Assembly: GCF_022458985.1 (NCBI RefSeq)
Contig: NC_061773.1
Span: 17,828,001 to 17,892,000, forward strand
Direction: 5' to 3'
From: Mugil cephalus
Taxonomy: Eukaryota > Chordata > Actinopteri > Mugiliformes > Mugilidae
Length of the DNA stretch: 64,000 nucleotides
This document shows, in pieces, positions 29,420 through 40,689 of this stretch. The stretch's first letter is position 1. Each line of letters begins with the position of its first letter. Under the pieces are notes generated by a model that was given only the letters and a program-made list of their open reading frames with translations, was not told the origin of the DNA and did no database searches. The position numbers and the translations under genes were made by a program.

Positions 29420-30640
29420 CATGCGTTCGATTGGCTTCTCTTTGTCTACATCCAGGATTTCTATGAGAATATTTTGAGGTTTTGATTTGTTTTTAAGCAG
29501 AAATGTAGAAATTTCTCAATGGCACGACAACGTTTAAGTGGCAGAAAACAAAACCAAACATTATAGCCTGTGAGCTGATGGCAGCATTCTCTCTAATGTT
29601 GTTTAGTTTCATTTTCATATGAACTGCTTCCTGTTACAGTTTCATCCCCCAGTTTTTGTAGACCAGTCATGCAATGTGGTCTCCTAATAATTGCAACATT
29701 TAATTCTTTTATCATTTACCATTTATCATTTCCACTGGTTAATAGCATCTTAGGTTATCTTCAAAGGTCACTGTGGGTTTTCTCGAATCCACCGTCGCTG
29801 TTGAAGAAAACTTGAGGTAGACTGTAGGGGCAGATATTAGCCTATACCTCCTTAATTCAACATGTAAGCTAGGTTCTTGGAATCTACTGGAGTCTCACTG
29901 AAGCCATAATTAACATACAGAGGCTGGACATTGCCTTCTTTCCAAAAAACATCATTATTCTTGGAAATACCTGTGTTTTCACCATACCATACCTTACCCT
30001 GCCTTCAAAAACTCATGTCTTGCTGAGCTTTAACCACACCTTGACCTCCCTGTAGTACTACAGTTATTTCTATATCGTTTTCCTTCTACATTGAAAAAAA
30101 AAAACATACACAAACATCAACAGCACAATGTTCATTCTATTTTACAACAAATGTATTGACTGCATACACTTAGGCCACACATAAGCACTTTTGAGGTGTT
30201 GCCTGTGTGTAACTTCATTCACAACGTCATTCATCAGTCAAACTGCCTATGTCCTGATCCCCTCTGTCAGACTACAGTTTTTAAATTTTTAAGATAGTGT
30301 TAGTTCATTATGAATCTCAAATCTTTATTTTTTCCTCAACATTACCTACCACTCCCTGAGGTTGAGTTGCAGTGGGGCCTCGATACGTAGGAGTGATTTA
30401 TTACCACAAAGAAATGATTTGCTCAGCAATGTTACAACCCAACACAGTGTGGGACTAGCAAGACAGATGAAACTTTACCTTTTAATTTTATATACGTTGC
30501 TAATTTCCTCTATTGTTTTGAAATGAATGAAACAGTATGAGGTAAAATAAATGGTTGAATAACAGTAAGGACTAAAACCCAATGTCCTCATGGATTTGTT
30601 TCTTTTTGTGATTTCAGTTTTAACTGAATGCTATACGTGT
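29420..30640. other. ccdc71 intron 1 end, nothing assigned
   Basis: AT-rich, with a poly-A tract at about 30093-30103. It ends in a polypyrimidine run (T8C8) followed by GACAG at 30656-30660, the acceptor of the coding exon. Confidence 0.5.
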
Positions 30641-30670
30641 TTTTTTTCCCCCCCCGACAGGATTAGAAAC

Positions 30671-31744
30671 ATGGCTGACACGTCACGAGGTCCCGTGATC
30701 GGTCGGCCATTGGCGTTCACCAACGAGGAGCGGAGGGCTGTCCACTCCTGGTCCCGGATCTCATCCGCAGGACACAATGTCCTCTTGGACGCCCTGAAGA
30801 TCCTTAGCCCGGTGTCCCACGACATTTCCAGCACCGAGGAACTTGTCACCTTCCTGCAGGAGTTGAGCGAGGAGGGCCACAAGCCCACCGTGCTGCGCAG
30901 CAAGGACGTGTACGGTTACCGCTCCTGCTTAAACCAGCCCCTGACGCAGGACATGCTGAAGCCAGCTAGCAGGAACACCAAACCCACTGCCAAGAGAAGG
31001 GGCAAAAGACATCTACCCAAGAAGAGGGAAGTGCACCCGTCCTGGAACCCCTCTGAGAGGAGCAACCCCAGGATTCAAGGAGTACGGCCTCCAGAGCTGT
31101 TGGTGGACCATCGGACCATCATCTGCAGCAGGACACCTAGTCACACAATAGAGGATGCGCAGTCGCAGGCGAATGTGCAGCCATGCCTCAGACTGACCAA
31201 CATTGAAGGTCTATCTGGCTTCCACACAGCCAGACTCCAGATCCACACTACCTGGGACTCATCTGTGGAGGAACCATCCATCGATTTTTCTCCGCAAAAG
31301 CACCCTCCCACTCTTTCAGGAATACCTTTGCAGCCTTCTCAGAACGGTGGGGGGGCGCCCACCAAAGCAGTGGCCTTGTTCAGTCAGAAGAGCCTGTCCT
31401 GCCCCGTCCGATTCGACGGCGCCCTCATCGGAGATTCTGCCCCGGTCTTCTACGCTAACGGTCGGGCGTTCCCACAGACTCACACGGAGTTGACCAGCAA
31501 CGGCTGGAGGGGCAACGGCCTCCACAGAGACGTTCAGGGTCCCAAGGAACTGAACAACCAGACCCGGCAGAGAAATAACTGGAAGGACAAGAAGGGTTTT
31601 AGGTGGAAAGTAATAAAGGTGGATGACTCTCGCTCTGTGGCGGAGGCCTGCAGGAAAGCGCAGAAGATCCTGCAGGTCAATCTTTCTCCAGTGATTCAGA
31701 TCCAACCTCTCAACCACGTCCTGAGGGACTTCAGATTCAAGTGA
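30671..31744 (+). CDS. ccdc71: Coiled-coil domain-containing protein 71 (CCDC71) homologue
   Basis: Single coding exon, 357 residues. Two blocks identify it as CCDC71: the N-terminus (residues 23-34 AVHSWSRISSAG, then about 73-85 TVLRSKDVYGYRSC) and the C-terminus (residues about 313-347, IKVDDSRS through AQKILQVNLSPVIQIQPL). A basic, NLS-like stretch KRRGKRHLPKKR lies at 108-119. Human CCDC71 (about 467 residues) has a long Lys/Ala-rich repetitive centre; here the centre is shorter and has no such repeats. Its function is not established; nuclear location is an inference from the basic stretch. The ATG at 30671 was chosen because it is the first after the splice acceptor at 30660 and has a strong context (A at -3, G at +4); the ATG at 30590 lies in the intron. 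CCDC71L is the alternative paralogue. Confidence 0.9.
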   Translation: MADTSRGPVIGRPLAFTNEERRAVHSWSRISSAGHNVLLDALKILSPVSHDISSTEELVTFLQELSEEGHKPTVLRSKDVYGYRSCLNQPLTQDMLKPASRNTKPTAKRRGKRHLPKKREVHPSWNPSERSNPRIQGVRPPELLVDHRTIICSRTPSHTIEDAQSQANVQPCLRLTNIEGLSGFHTARLQIHTTWDSSVEEPSIDFSPQKHPPTLSGIPLQPSQNGGGAPTKAVALFSQKSLSCPVRFDGALIGDSAPVFYANGRAFPQTHTELTSNGWRGNGLHRDVQGPKELNNQTRQRNNWKDKKGFRWKVIKVDDSRSVAEACRKAQKILQVNLSPVIQIQPLNHVLRDFRFK

Positions 31745-33900
31745 CAAGTGATAGTCCCTCCCAAACACACAGGTTTCCTTTTAGCAGATGTTCGTGTGAC
31801 GCATGTCATCATCTTCCACCTGGCTGAGTCTCTGTGTTCATAGCAGATGTCTTATTTGGGTTTCTGTGATTGCTGCTGCGTGCTGGAGATAGAAATTAGT
31901 CTTGTTCATGGACGTTCTGGTTCCTGACAGGGCGCCTCCAAATGAAATACATTTGAAGTTAGGTGTTGCTTTCCTTAGCAGAGTGGGAATGACTATTGGC
32001 CAAAATGCTGGTACATTGTGCTGGTTAACTTATACTACGCTTACTGCAACATCACTCTACTCTAAGTTGTCTAGATGCTAAGTGAGACAGAGCATTCACT
32101 GTGTTCACTAAGGGGTAGACGGTTCCCTCTTTGCCTAACGAAGTGCAGGCATGTTTGGGTTGCAGTTGTTTCAAGAGTATTTAAAACCAATTTGAAGTGG
32201 AGCAAATATAAGTATTTTTTATTTTAAACAGCACACTCACTCGTGTGTTGTTGTGCGACAACAGCATCCCGTTGGATGTCTGGGTGACGACTAGTTTCCG
32301 GTGTCAAGCAGATGTGGCGGTTGGTTGGTTGGTTTCAGCAAAAGAAGAGGAAAAAATGAAGGGAAAGGTGTTCAGTTTGTCTTCCTTTTTTTTTTGTTTT
32401 TAAGTATTTTTGTGTTGAAATCCGAGAAGGTTCTGTGAGCAAGAGCAGAGGGGAATCAAATATGACCCACAAAGAGATAAATTAGTTCTTCACAAAAGAG
32501 GGATAAGATGTATTACAGAAATCAAATTTGAATTGTGAGAAACATCTCACAATTCCATGAATTCTGACGTCAGTTTTCTCACAGTTGATCTCGGACTCAT
32601 GTTTTGGCGAATATAATTTGAGAATATATCCTTGTAGTTGCCATCATCATCAGGACTTAAAGATCTTTCACAGGGGATCGAAAAGTAAAACGCGCGTCCT
32701 TTTATCTGCTGGTTTAATTCTACCCGATATGTTTTTGTCATTATTATTAATTTTTTCCTCCACGTAGAGAATGAAAATCTGTCAAGTGTTAACAGTCCTG
32801 GTTTGACACGTTTGTTTATCTGACTTAAACACAGATTGATGGGAATTTGTCAAGCTACAGGGCATTCCCTCGGCTTTGTTGAGGTCACGAGTTGCATCCC
32901 CCCAATATTATCTGTATAGTTTCTTGAACATCTCAGTTAGATGAAACTCAGTCATCTCGATTGTTTCCTGTTACTGAACTCAAACGTCCTTCATGTAGTT
33001 TTGTTCTGAAGTTTAGAAAATATTTGAAACATTTACGAATTTCTTTGAATCCACACTGGTTTTTGCTAAAGGTGCTAATTTTGCCAAGTTGGTGCTGAAT
33101 CAAAAAAAATGGCAAATGAAAAGACTAGTTTAGTTTGGTGCATTTAAGAATAGTGACTTCCTGTGAGGGAGTGATGGCGCTGCTGTTCCCTGCAGGTTTG
33201 GTTGAGCACGCCATGTCTGTGCTTTCCAAAAAACAAAACAAAACAAAAAAAACTCCTGTTAGGAACCACCTGAATCCATTTTCACGCTCAGCAAAACCAT
33301 ATTCCATGGCACAATCATTCAGAAATTATCACTGAACATCTTTGGTTCGTTGTCTACTCCTTGGCTTTTAGTGATCTCAAGATAATTAACAACAGAGACG
33401 GTCAGTGGACAGAGTTAATTTTTAAAATAATAAACTGCATTTCTGTTTTGTTTAAATAAAAAAAAAAAAAAGGATAAATATTGACTGATTTGATCTCCAG
33501 ATGTCTTGAGGTAAAAAAACAAAGCCACTCTTGCAACAGTAAAGGAAGACAATGTTTCAAAACTGTAAACAATTACATTTTAAACTGGATTTACTAAAAC
33601 ATCTGCTTCATGTTTAAATGCTGTGAGTCTGTAAAGGGGCGCATGGAGAACAGAACCAGTGAGACCAGTTTGAGCAGTGGATGATGAGCTTTTCCACGTC
33701 TCTGCTCTGGTGACATTTGCATTTTGAAAAGGTCTGTTTCCGTGCGCCCCCCCCATCTGTCTCTGCACACAGTCATGTTCAAGCCCTTTTTCTAGATCCT
33801 CTTTCTGTTAGTCTTGTTTGTGCAACACTTGTATAATATTGTATTTCCTACATGATCTTTGAAAACATTTTTGTTCAATAAAACCGATTTGAAAACAACG
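31745..33900 (+). other. ccdc71: ccdc71 3' untranslated region
   Basis: About 2.1 kb from the TGA to the first convincing poly(A) signal. It contains a perfect 11-base hairpin (32530-32555), A-rich runs (about 33458-33472) and a C8 run (about 33747). The ORFs on either strand show no family resemblance. Confidence 0.6.
33877..33882 (+). terminator. ccdc71: Poly(A) signal of ccdc71
   Basis: TTCAATAAAACC with AATAAA at 33877-33882, followed by TTTGTTTATTTTGTTGGTG, a typical U/GU-rich downstream element. Confidence 0.65.
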
Positions 33901-33909
33901 GTTTGTTTA

Positions 33910-34540
33910 TTTTGTTGGTGAAACGTGTGTGAACGTATTGGCACTGCTCAGCTGGTACAGTAGAATATGTCAGACTAAGAAAGTGTCATTTCATCACTGT
34001 GTGTTGGCGAAAAGCCTGTGCACACAATGTAGAAACTATTGTGACATTGAGATCTAATGGGTAAGTTTTATTTTATCTGGGAAATATAATAATTGATGGT
34101 GACAGTTGCTAATGAGTTAATCTCTAATCTAAGTTTTGAACTACAAGACAAAAAAAAAAAATGTTTTACTAACTTTTGTGTTGACTATTTGTTTAGTGTT
34201 ATTACACTGGCCGTATGGTTTCAAAATGCCACGATAGAAGCGAGAAAGTGACTACAATTCCCAAAGTGCATTTTGGCGTGACTCAAATTTTTGCACATTT
34301 TAAAGTCAAACATTTAAGGCTATATGTCCGTAAATTGACAAAGTAATTCACTAAATATAATTTAACAAAACTAACTTGAAATAATAAGATGACCATTAGC
34401 AACAATAAGTATTTTCTTAGTCATTTGTTGTGGAAGAAGGTGTTTCAATGTCACTTCAATGCCAGGTGATATTAGTTGGTTTTCACCATCAATTATGCCA
34501 AATGAATGAACCCTGAGCTCACGTATGTGTGTGTATATTA
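33910..34540. other. Intergenic, nothing assigned
   Basis: AT-rich sequence downstream of ccdc71 with no recognisable gene or repeat. Confidence 0.5.
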
Positions 34541-35530
34541 GCCCTCCATCACGTCCCGGGCTGATCCTAAAGCCTACTTACGGTGGGACATGCCTGAAAC
34601 TCCTCCAACAGGAGTTGTTTGAGAGGCATGCTTAGCAGATGGACAAATCACCTCAACTGACTCCTCAACGTGGAGGAGCCGTGGTTCTACTCTGAGCTCC
34701 TCTTCTGTGTCCAAGCTCCTTACCCTATCTCTAAGGCGTGAGCGACCTTATTCATGACCTTGTTCTTTTGGTCATTACCCAAAGTTCATGGTAAGGGTTC
34801 GAATGTAGATCAACTGGTAAATTGTGAGAGTAAAGGTAGCTCTCTCTTCACCACAACAGACCAGTTAAGCACCCGCATCACTGCAGGCGCCACTCCAATC
34901 CGACTGTTGATCTCCTGCTCCATCCTACCCCTCACTCGTGAACAAAATCCCAAGATAATTGAACTCCTCCACTTGAGGCAGGGCCTCCTCCTTGACCTGA
35001 AGTGGGCTATCCGCCTCTGGAGGTCGTAGTTCGATGAAGAGGACCATATCATCTGCGAAAAGCATGGACGAGAACCTCCGATCACCGAACCGAACACCTT
35101 CCAAACCTGGGTGCGCCTAGAAATTCTGTCTGTGAAAGTTATAAACAGAAACGGTGACAAAGGACCGCCCTGGCGGAGTCCAACCCTTATCTGGAACAAG
35201 TCTGACACGAACCAAACTCACACTCCTTTGGATAAGGGACTGAATGGCCCTCAGCAACAAGCCATCCACCCCATATTCCCAGAACATCCCCCACAGGATT
35301 CCTCTGGGGACATGGTCATAAGCCTTCTCCAAATCCACAAAACACACGTGGACCCGTTGGGCAAATTCCCATTTCCTCTCCAGGACCCTAGTGAGGGTAA
35401 AGAGCTGGTCGATGGTTCCACACCCAGGACAAAAGCTGATAATTGTTCCTCCTTGATCAGAGGTTCAACTATCGTTTTTCCCGTCTGTCTGCACTTGTCC
35501 ACATAGTTAAACACCACAGGGTGTCAACGT
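34540..35530 (-). mobile_element. LINE (non-LTR retrotransposon) ORF2 reverse-transcriptase fragment
   Basis: On the minus strand, in several frames: EPLIKEEQ near 35460, CFVDLEKAYDHVPRG (35345-35300), SLIQRSVSLVRV near 35230, IRVGLRQGGPLSPFLFITF (about 35190-35130), MEQEINSRIGVAPAVMRVL and VVVKREL (34930-34840), and remains of the C-terminal FQACPT motif near 34590. The order matches fish LINE ORF2. The YADD region is mutated, and stops and frameshifts make it inactive. Confidence 0.85.
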
Positions 35531-35539
35531 TATATAAGA

Positions 35540-37780
35540 TTGATGCAGTTATATTCTTGCGGCTGAATATTTTATTGTTTCACTGGCACTCCCTGGAGTG
35601 AGTTTGTTGATCTTTGTTGAATGGAATGACCTCAATACCTCACCTCAGCAAACAGAGGTGGAGAACAAAGGACAGAGAAGATGTGGTGTTGGTAAGAACT
35701 GGTGGAGTGTGCTTTCCAAGTCATCTCACTCAGGAGTGAGCAGATCCAGAGGATTTCTGTGTAGATCTCTGAAGAGATGGGAAGGTCCAGGAGGGTAAGA
35801 GTGTCCCAATAGAGGAGCTAAGTCAACGACTGGGCACAGTGATAGAGTGGAAAGAGTCCAGCCCTTATTAGGCCGGACTCATCAATTCTTCTTGATGTGA
35901 CCCACGCACAAGCTGGCAGGTGACACAACACATGCATGTGGGCATTCCCTAAATATGAGTGAGACCATCACCAGGGCCCAGAGTCAGGTCAGGAGACCCA
36001 GTCCCCAAAGAACCATCACAGTCATAGGGCACACTACAGCCCCGGTGTACAGGTGACGGCAATCACCCCCAGACCGCCCAGGTGAGCACAAACCGGAGCA
36101 GGCCAGGAAGACACCCACAAGCAGGCTCACCTACATAGCAAGGCTCTGCACACGAGTTTGCGTTAATGCAGGAGCTTCTCCATCAATTAATGTTGAAGCA
36201 TAAACTGCGGGTAACTACTATGGTGTGATCTATTTATACTTGTCCGCTCCTCAGTCCATTTTAAAGAGTGAGCTTTGTAAAAATTCCCCCAAATGCTAGT
36301 TGGCGCTGTGTCTTTTTTAACAGTTGGGTTTATTTTTGCTCCTACTAGGTGCTTCACTTTCTACTTCCTGCTTCACTTTTCACCTTCATTTTTTCTCAAT
36401 GTACTCCATCTTTTTGATCCAGAACAATCAACTGAAAATTGCAGAGATGGTGAAGCAGCCTAAAAATACTAAATCGGAATCATTTCATAGTTTCGCCTAC
36501 TGGCGAGGTTCACGTCAGGCTATGGTGTTAGGGTACGTGTCAAATTGATGCAGAAGCCTAAACCGCCTATAACTCTACATATTCACCTCATGTAATGTGT
36601 GCAGATATATGAATATGCAAATCACACCCTGCTCCTATCTCTAGTAAAGCCTCTGTGAAACTAATTTGCTCACTTTTTCATTTAGCCACCCGTAGCAAGA
36701 TCTGGGGGAGAACAAATTATACATGCACACTTTATATGCTTGTATGAGAATGGTTATGTATTTTATATGAAGTCCTCTGTAACATTAGAAAGGTAACGAT
36801 AACAGATAACATGAATCCTTGACTGGGACAAGGTGATATCTTCTTTTTTTATTCAAATTCACTAACTCCAGAAAAAACATTACTGCAAACTGCCATTTAT
36901 CAGGATTTTGGGTGTGTTGTACTACTTGTTACATACATGCTGAGAGTATGTGCAGATAAGATGTGAGCGATATGTTGTGTATAAGTGCGTCTAAATAACA
37001 ATGCAACTTTTGTAAGATGCTTGCACAATGAACACAGACAACTTCATGTACCCAAGTAGTATAAACTTGAATAAAATACAAATATTTGAAGAAAGAGCTA
37101 GAGAAAAAAGAGTGAATAACCCTTTAATACCTTCGCCTCAAAATATCCACCTTTGCTTACTTTGACTGCATGTTCTAAGAATGTAATAATCTTCTCTTTA
37201 TTTTGTTGCTTTTTTAAATACTGGTAAATGTCTTCATCGGCTGTGCTCTTTAATTATTGTTAGGATAATGTCTGTCTTAATCTGCACTTTTACCTTTTCA
37301 CTAGTGGCAATTTTGATTTTGGAATTCTGTAACACAGTAGCAAGTGAGAGAGGGGGCCACAGCACCTGACAACGACTACTGGTGACGACAAAATTGCAGC
37401 CGAATACTGCCATCACACAAACAATGCCAATCTGACGACATATATCATCATATCAACAGCGCCACCAAATGACAGTGTTCAAGATCTCACTATATCGAAT
37501 ACTCAAGATCGAAAACAATAACGTGACAACAATAAAAAACACAATGCACGGCTCATGGCATGAATGGCGCACACCCCATACACAGCAATCAATATACAAA
37601 GTCAACATGCACATTATACTACAGCCAAACAGCCATTTCAGCTCCACATAGGTGAACACCTCTGTGAGGTTGTGTCCTACATATCCACACACGTATCACT
37701 AGTTATTTATTAGACAAATTCCTTTATGAATTAAGCAATTTGTAAACTACACGATCAATTCCATTCAGATTAAAAATAAT
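35540..37780. other. Intergenic, mostly unassigned
   Basis: 36500-36570 is a diverged copy of the repeat seen at 3640-3735. The 35800-36180 stretch is GC-richer, probably repeat-derived, with no frame that I recognise. Confidence 0.45.
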
Positions 37781-37783
37781 GAT

Positions 37784-38165
37784 GCCCCCTGATGCCCCAT
37801 CACTCTGGAACAGGGTAAATCTTGACTCATCTGGTCACATAACCTTCTTCCATTGCTTCAGAGTCCAATCTTTATGCTCCCTAAAGCCATTTTTCCGGTT
37901 AGCCTCAGTGATTAGTGGTTTTCTTAAGGCTACATAGCTGTTCAGTTTCAATCCCTTGAGTTCTGTTCGCATTGTACGCGTGGAAATGCTCTGCCTTATT
38001 AAACATAGCCCTGACAGTTCTTTTACCCTTCTCAACCAGACTAGCATCTTTTTCAAAACCACAGGATGTGTCTTTCCACATGGTTGTTTAAGAAATGAGA
38101 AGCTACTCATTACATCAGTTGGGGTTAAATCAAGCAGAGGCACTGTGTTGGGATTTGACTTTAAC
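37784..38165 (-). mobile_element. Tc1-like transposase fragment
   Basis: The minus-strand frame 38143-37835 contains TRTMRTELKGLKLNSYVALR followed by KPLITEANRKNGF and EHKDWTLKQWKKVM, the segment just before the first catalytic Asp of Tc1-like transposases (usually ...KKVLWSDE). Further sequence to 37784 is degenerate. No terminal repeats were found. Confidence 0.75.
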
Positions 38166-38374
38166 TAAATTAAAAGTAATATGAACAGTGTTGACTCACT
38201 ATGTTGATCCTCAATAGTGAATAAAGTGAATGATGCTTAAGGAGTGTATCTTTTGATTTCATACTGATGTGATGTAATAAAAACAGGAAACATCTGGCTG
38301 AAGGGTGGAGTCGAATGGAGAACTGAGACTTGTGCCTACCATTTTCTATATACGCTATGAACAAACCCATCGTG

Positions 38375-39600
38375 ACGTAACCCCTTGGATTCTAAACCTC
38401 GAAAATGAAGTGGGCGGAGCCTGCGGTCATCATGTTGGTTGTTCTTTACTCCACCCACACTCGGATACTCCAAATATGGATATGGGAGTTGTGTTGGGGT
38501 GGAGCTAAAGCAGCCTGAACGTTGAAACCCGCCCACCCAACTCTGTGCTACCAGGTTAGCTCGTTATCCGAGGTGCTAGCAGCCGGGACTCGCTCCCGGT
38601 TTGATGCCATTTGTCAAAATCATCAAAACATCAACACTAAAGTTAACATATCTGGGTTATAATAAAAATCAGTGATGTAGTGATGACTTTCAAAGTGTTC
38701 TCTGCCCAGATGAGAAGTCCCGATAGTCCAGTTCTTCATCTCACATAAAACATCTGGATCACCTGAATTTTACACAAACAAATAGACATATAAAATAATG
38801 TATGTGTTATATGTATAGAATGTGTATGTGTACAGAATATTATTACACATATTCACATTTTGGTTTCTAGATCTTAATTTACAATACCGTCTAACTTAAA
38901 CTACTTACATATAACCTTGTTTCAACTTCTAGACTAATGTTATGTCCGTACTGTAATATAACATTAATGTTTTAATATAACTGAACACAGCTCAACACTT
39001 TATACCAAACCGAACCAAGTTAACATTGATCGGATGAACCAAGTAATGTGAATGAGACATTAATGTTTCCTACTTTACGTGGTGAATTGATATTTCCCAA
39101 ACTGACACACTTTATAAGTATTATTAATTATTTGATTGATAGACTCCCATTAGCCTGGCTGACAAACTGGAGCCTCGCTGGAAGGCTAGCCTAAGGCTAA
39201 TTCATTAGCTGGCTAATTTAATTAGATAGTTAACTTCAGCTACCAGACTAGCTATATTGGGCACTGACACCGACCACAAAAATAATCTCCATATCTCCAA
39301 ATTCACTTACCGGATGGTCTTGTAGGAGGAGCAGCAAAGCAGACAGCTATTATTTATTTAAAATGATCCAAAATGGCCAAAACCTCAAAGGTTGTCATAA
39401 GCTCAGGTGAGGACTAGCAGAGAGACCCATACTTCACCTGTCACTCAAAGCTTTTTAACATGGGTGTCTATGGGGATTTACTACTTTTTGCAACCAGCCT
39501 CAAGTGGCCACTCGATGAACTGCAATTTTTTGCACTTCCGCATGGGCTTCATCGCTCAGACCCAGAGGTTGCTGCTTGGTGCCTACATGTCTCAAGGACA
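38375..39600 (+). repeat. Composite interspersed repeat, copy 2, interrupted
   Basis: Plus-strand blocks CTTGGATTCTAAACCTCGAA (38384), CACTCAAAGC (39442), GTGTCTATGGGGATTTACTA (39464) and GATGAACTGCAA with TTTTTTGCACTTCCGCATG (39517-39545) are in the same order as the copy at 15375-14840 (minus). Here about 0.85 kb of extra DNA lies between the first and second block. Confidence 0.6.
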
Positions 39601-40380
39601 TGTTAGGACATGTTAGGACAAGTCCTAGACATGTTAGGATATATCCAAACTCTGATTAATATGTCATGAGTGTAAAATCCTTATTGTTGGTTAGTCATGA
39701 TGATGTCATAAAAGTAGATTGTCTTTGAGATTTGGAAGTATAAAAGATGAAATGCAGAAGCGCATTTTGGGGATTTTTATGTGGTGCTATTTAGGTTGTC
39801 CTCTTAGGTGAGAAGACATACTGGATCTGAGTGAGGACTTTCTTTTTTTTCCCCCAAAAAAATTGAAACAACATCCACTGGGAACTTCCTTACCTCACCA
39901 CCCATCCACTGACTCATTGCAGCAGCAGGGGATCAGATGTGGTTACATTATCCGTGTGGATCACTCGACACCCCTCCCCAAAAAGATTTCGGATAGAATT
40001 CTCCCTTCTCCACCCGAGGAGCTCATAAGTAATCTTTCTCTTAGAGAATTTTTGGCAAAATTTGAATTTGAACATTTTTAATTGATTTTACAACAGAGTC
40101 TGTCTGGTTTTACAGTTTTGGATTATTCAATTGATTTTGGGGCTGATGATCTGCTTGAGCTGAACCTGCAAATAAAATCTGATTTCTAAAATTTCATAAT
40201 TTTCTCAATAATATTTTTCCCCCTATGGCAGTAAAACTCTAGGGAAATTTTGTATGCTCCTACACCTAGCTCTTGCGGTCACGCTAGTTTTTGAGTCCAG
40301 TTCAACTTTTATGTCCCTAGGGCTTTTGAGCCTTGCCTTTTAAATTTTCGCCCTGGCAAGTGCAAGATTCATGAGGGCAG
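39600..40380. other. Intergenic, nothing assigned
   Basis: Includes three short direct repeats of ACATGTTAGGACA (39597-39640) and otherwise unassigned AT-rich DNA. Confidence 0.5.
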
Positions 40381-40685
40381 GGGTCTTCAACGTTTTCCAG
40401 GTCACGGATCCCCAAACTGAGAGAGATTAAGTAGGGATCCCTACCTACTATATGTGTTCTAGTTTAAAACTCAGCCTTGTACATTGTTAGTAGTACCATT
40501 TTGCCTTCAATATTAAGCTATCCCTTATCACTTTACTAAAATATGGTGGACTCATTTAATGTGTATTTACAGAAATGGAGAAAATATATATAAATGTCTA
40601 ATCAACCAAAGATTTTACAACCTCCCTACAGTACTTATGCAGACACCCTAGGGGTTGCAGACCCCTTGTTTAAGACCTATGCATT
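40380..40685 (+). mobile_element. hAT-like MITE
   Basis: Starts CAGGGGTCTTCAACGTTTTC and ends with GGGGTTGCAGACCCCTTG, typical hAT-style ends. Its flanks match 58965-58900 and 58500-58460 in reverse, so there are at least two copies here. No coding capacity. Confidence 0.65.
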
Positions 40686-40689
40686 AGGA

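Noticed and set aside
30590..30670. Longer ccdc71 reading frame starting at the ATG at 30590
   Set aside because: A T8C8 polypyrimidine run and GACAG acceptor at 30640-30660 lie inside it, and the extra residues have no family similarity. The real start is 30671.
31316..31768. 150-codon open frame on the minus strand
   Set aside because: It is the antisense shadow of the GC-rich ccdc71 coding exon, with no family resemblance.
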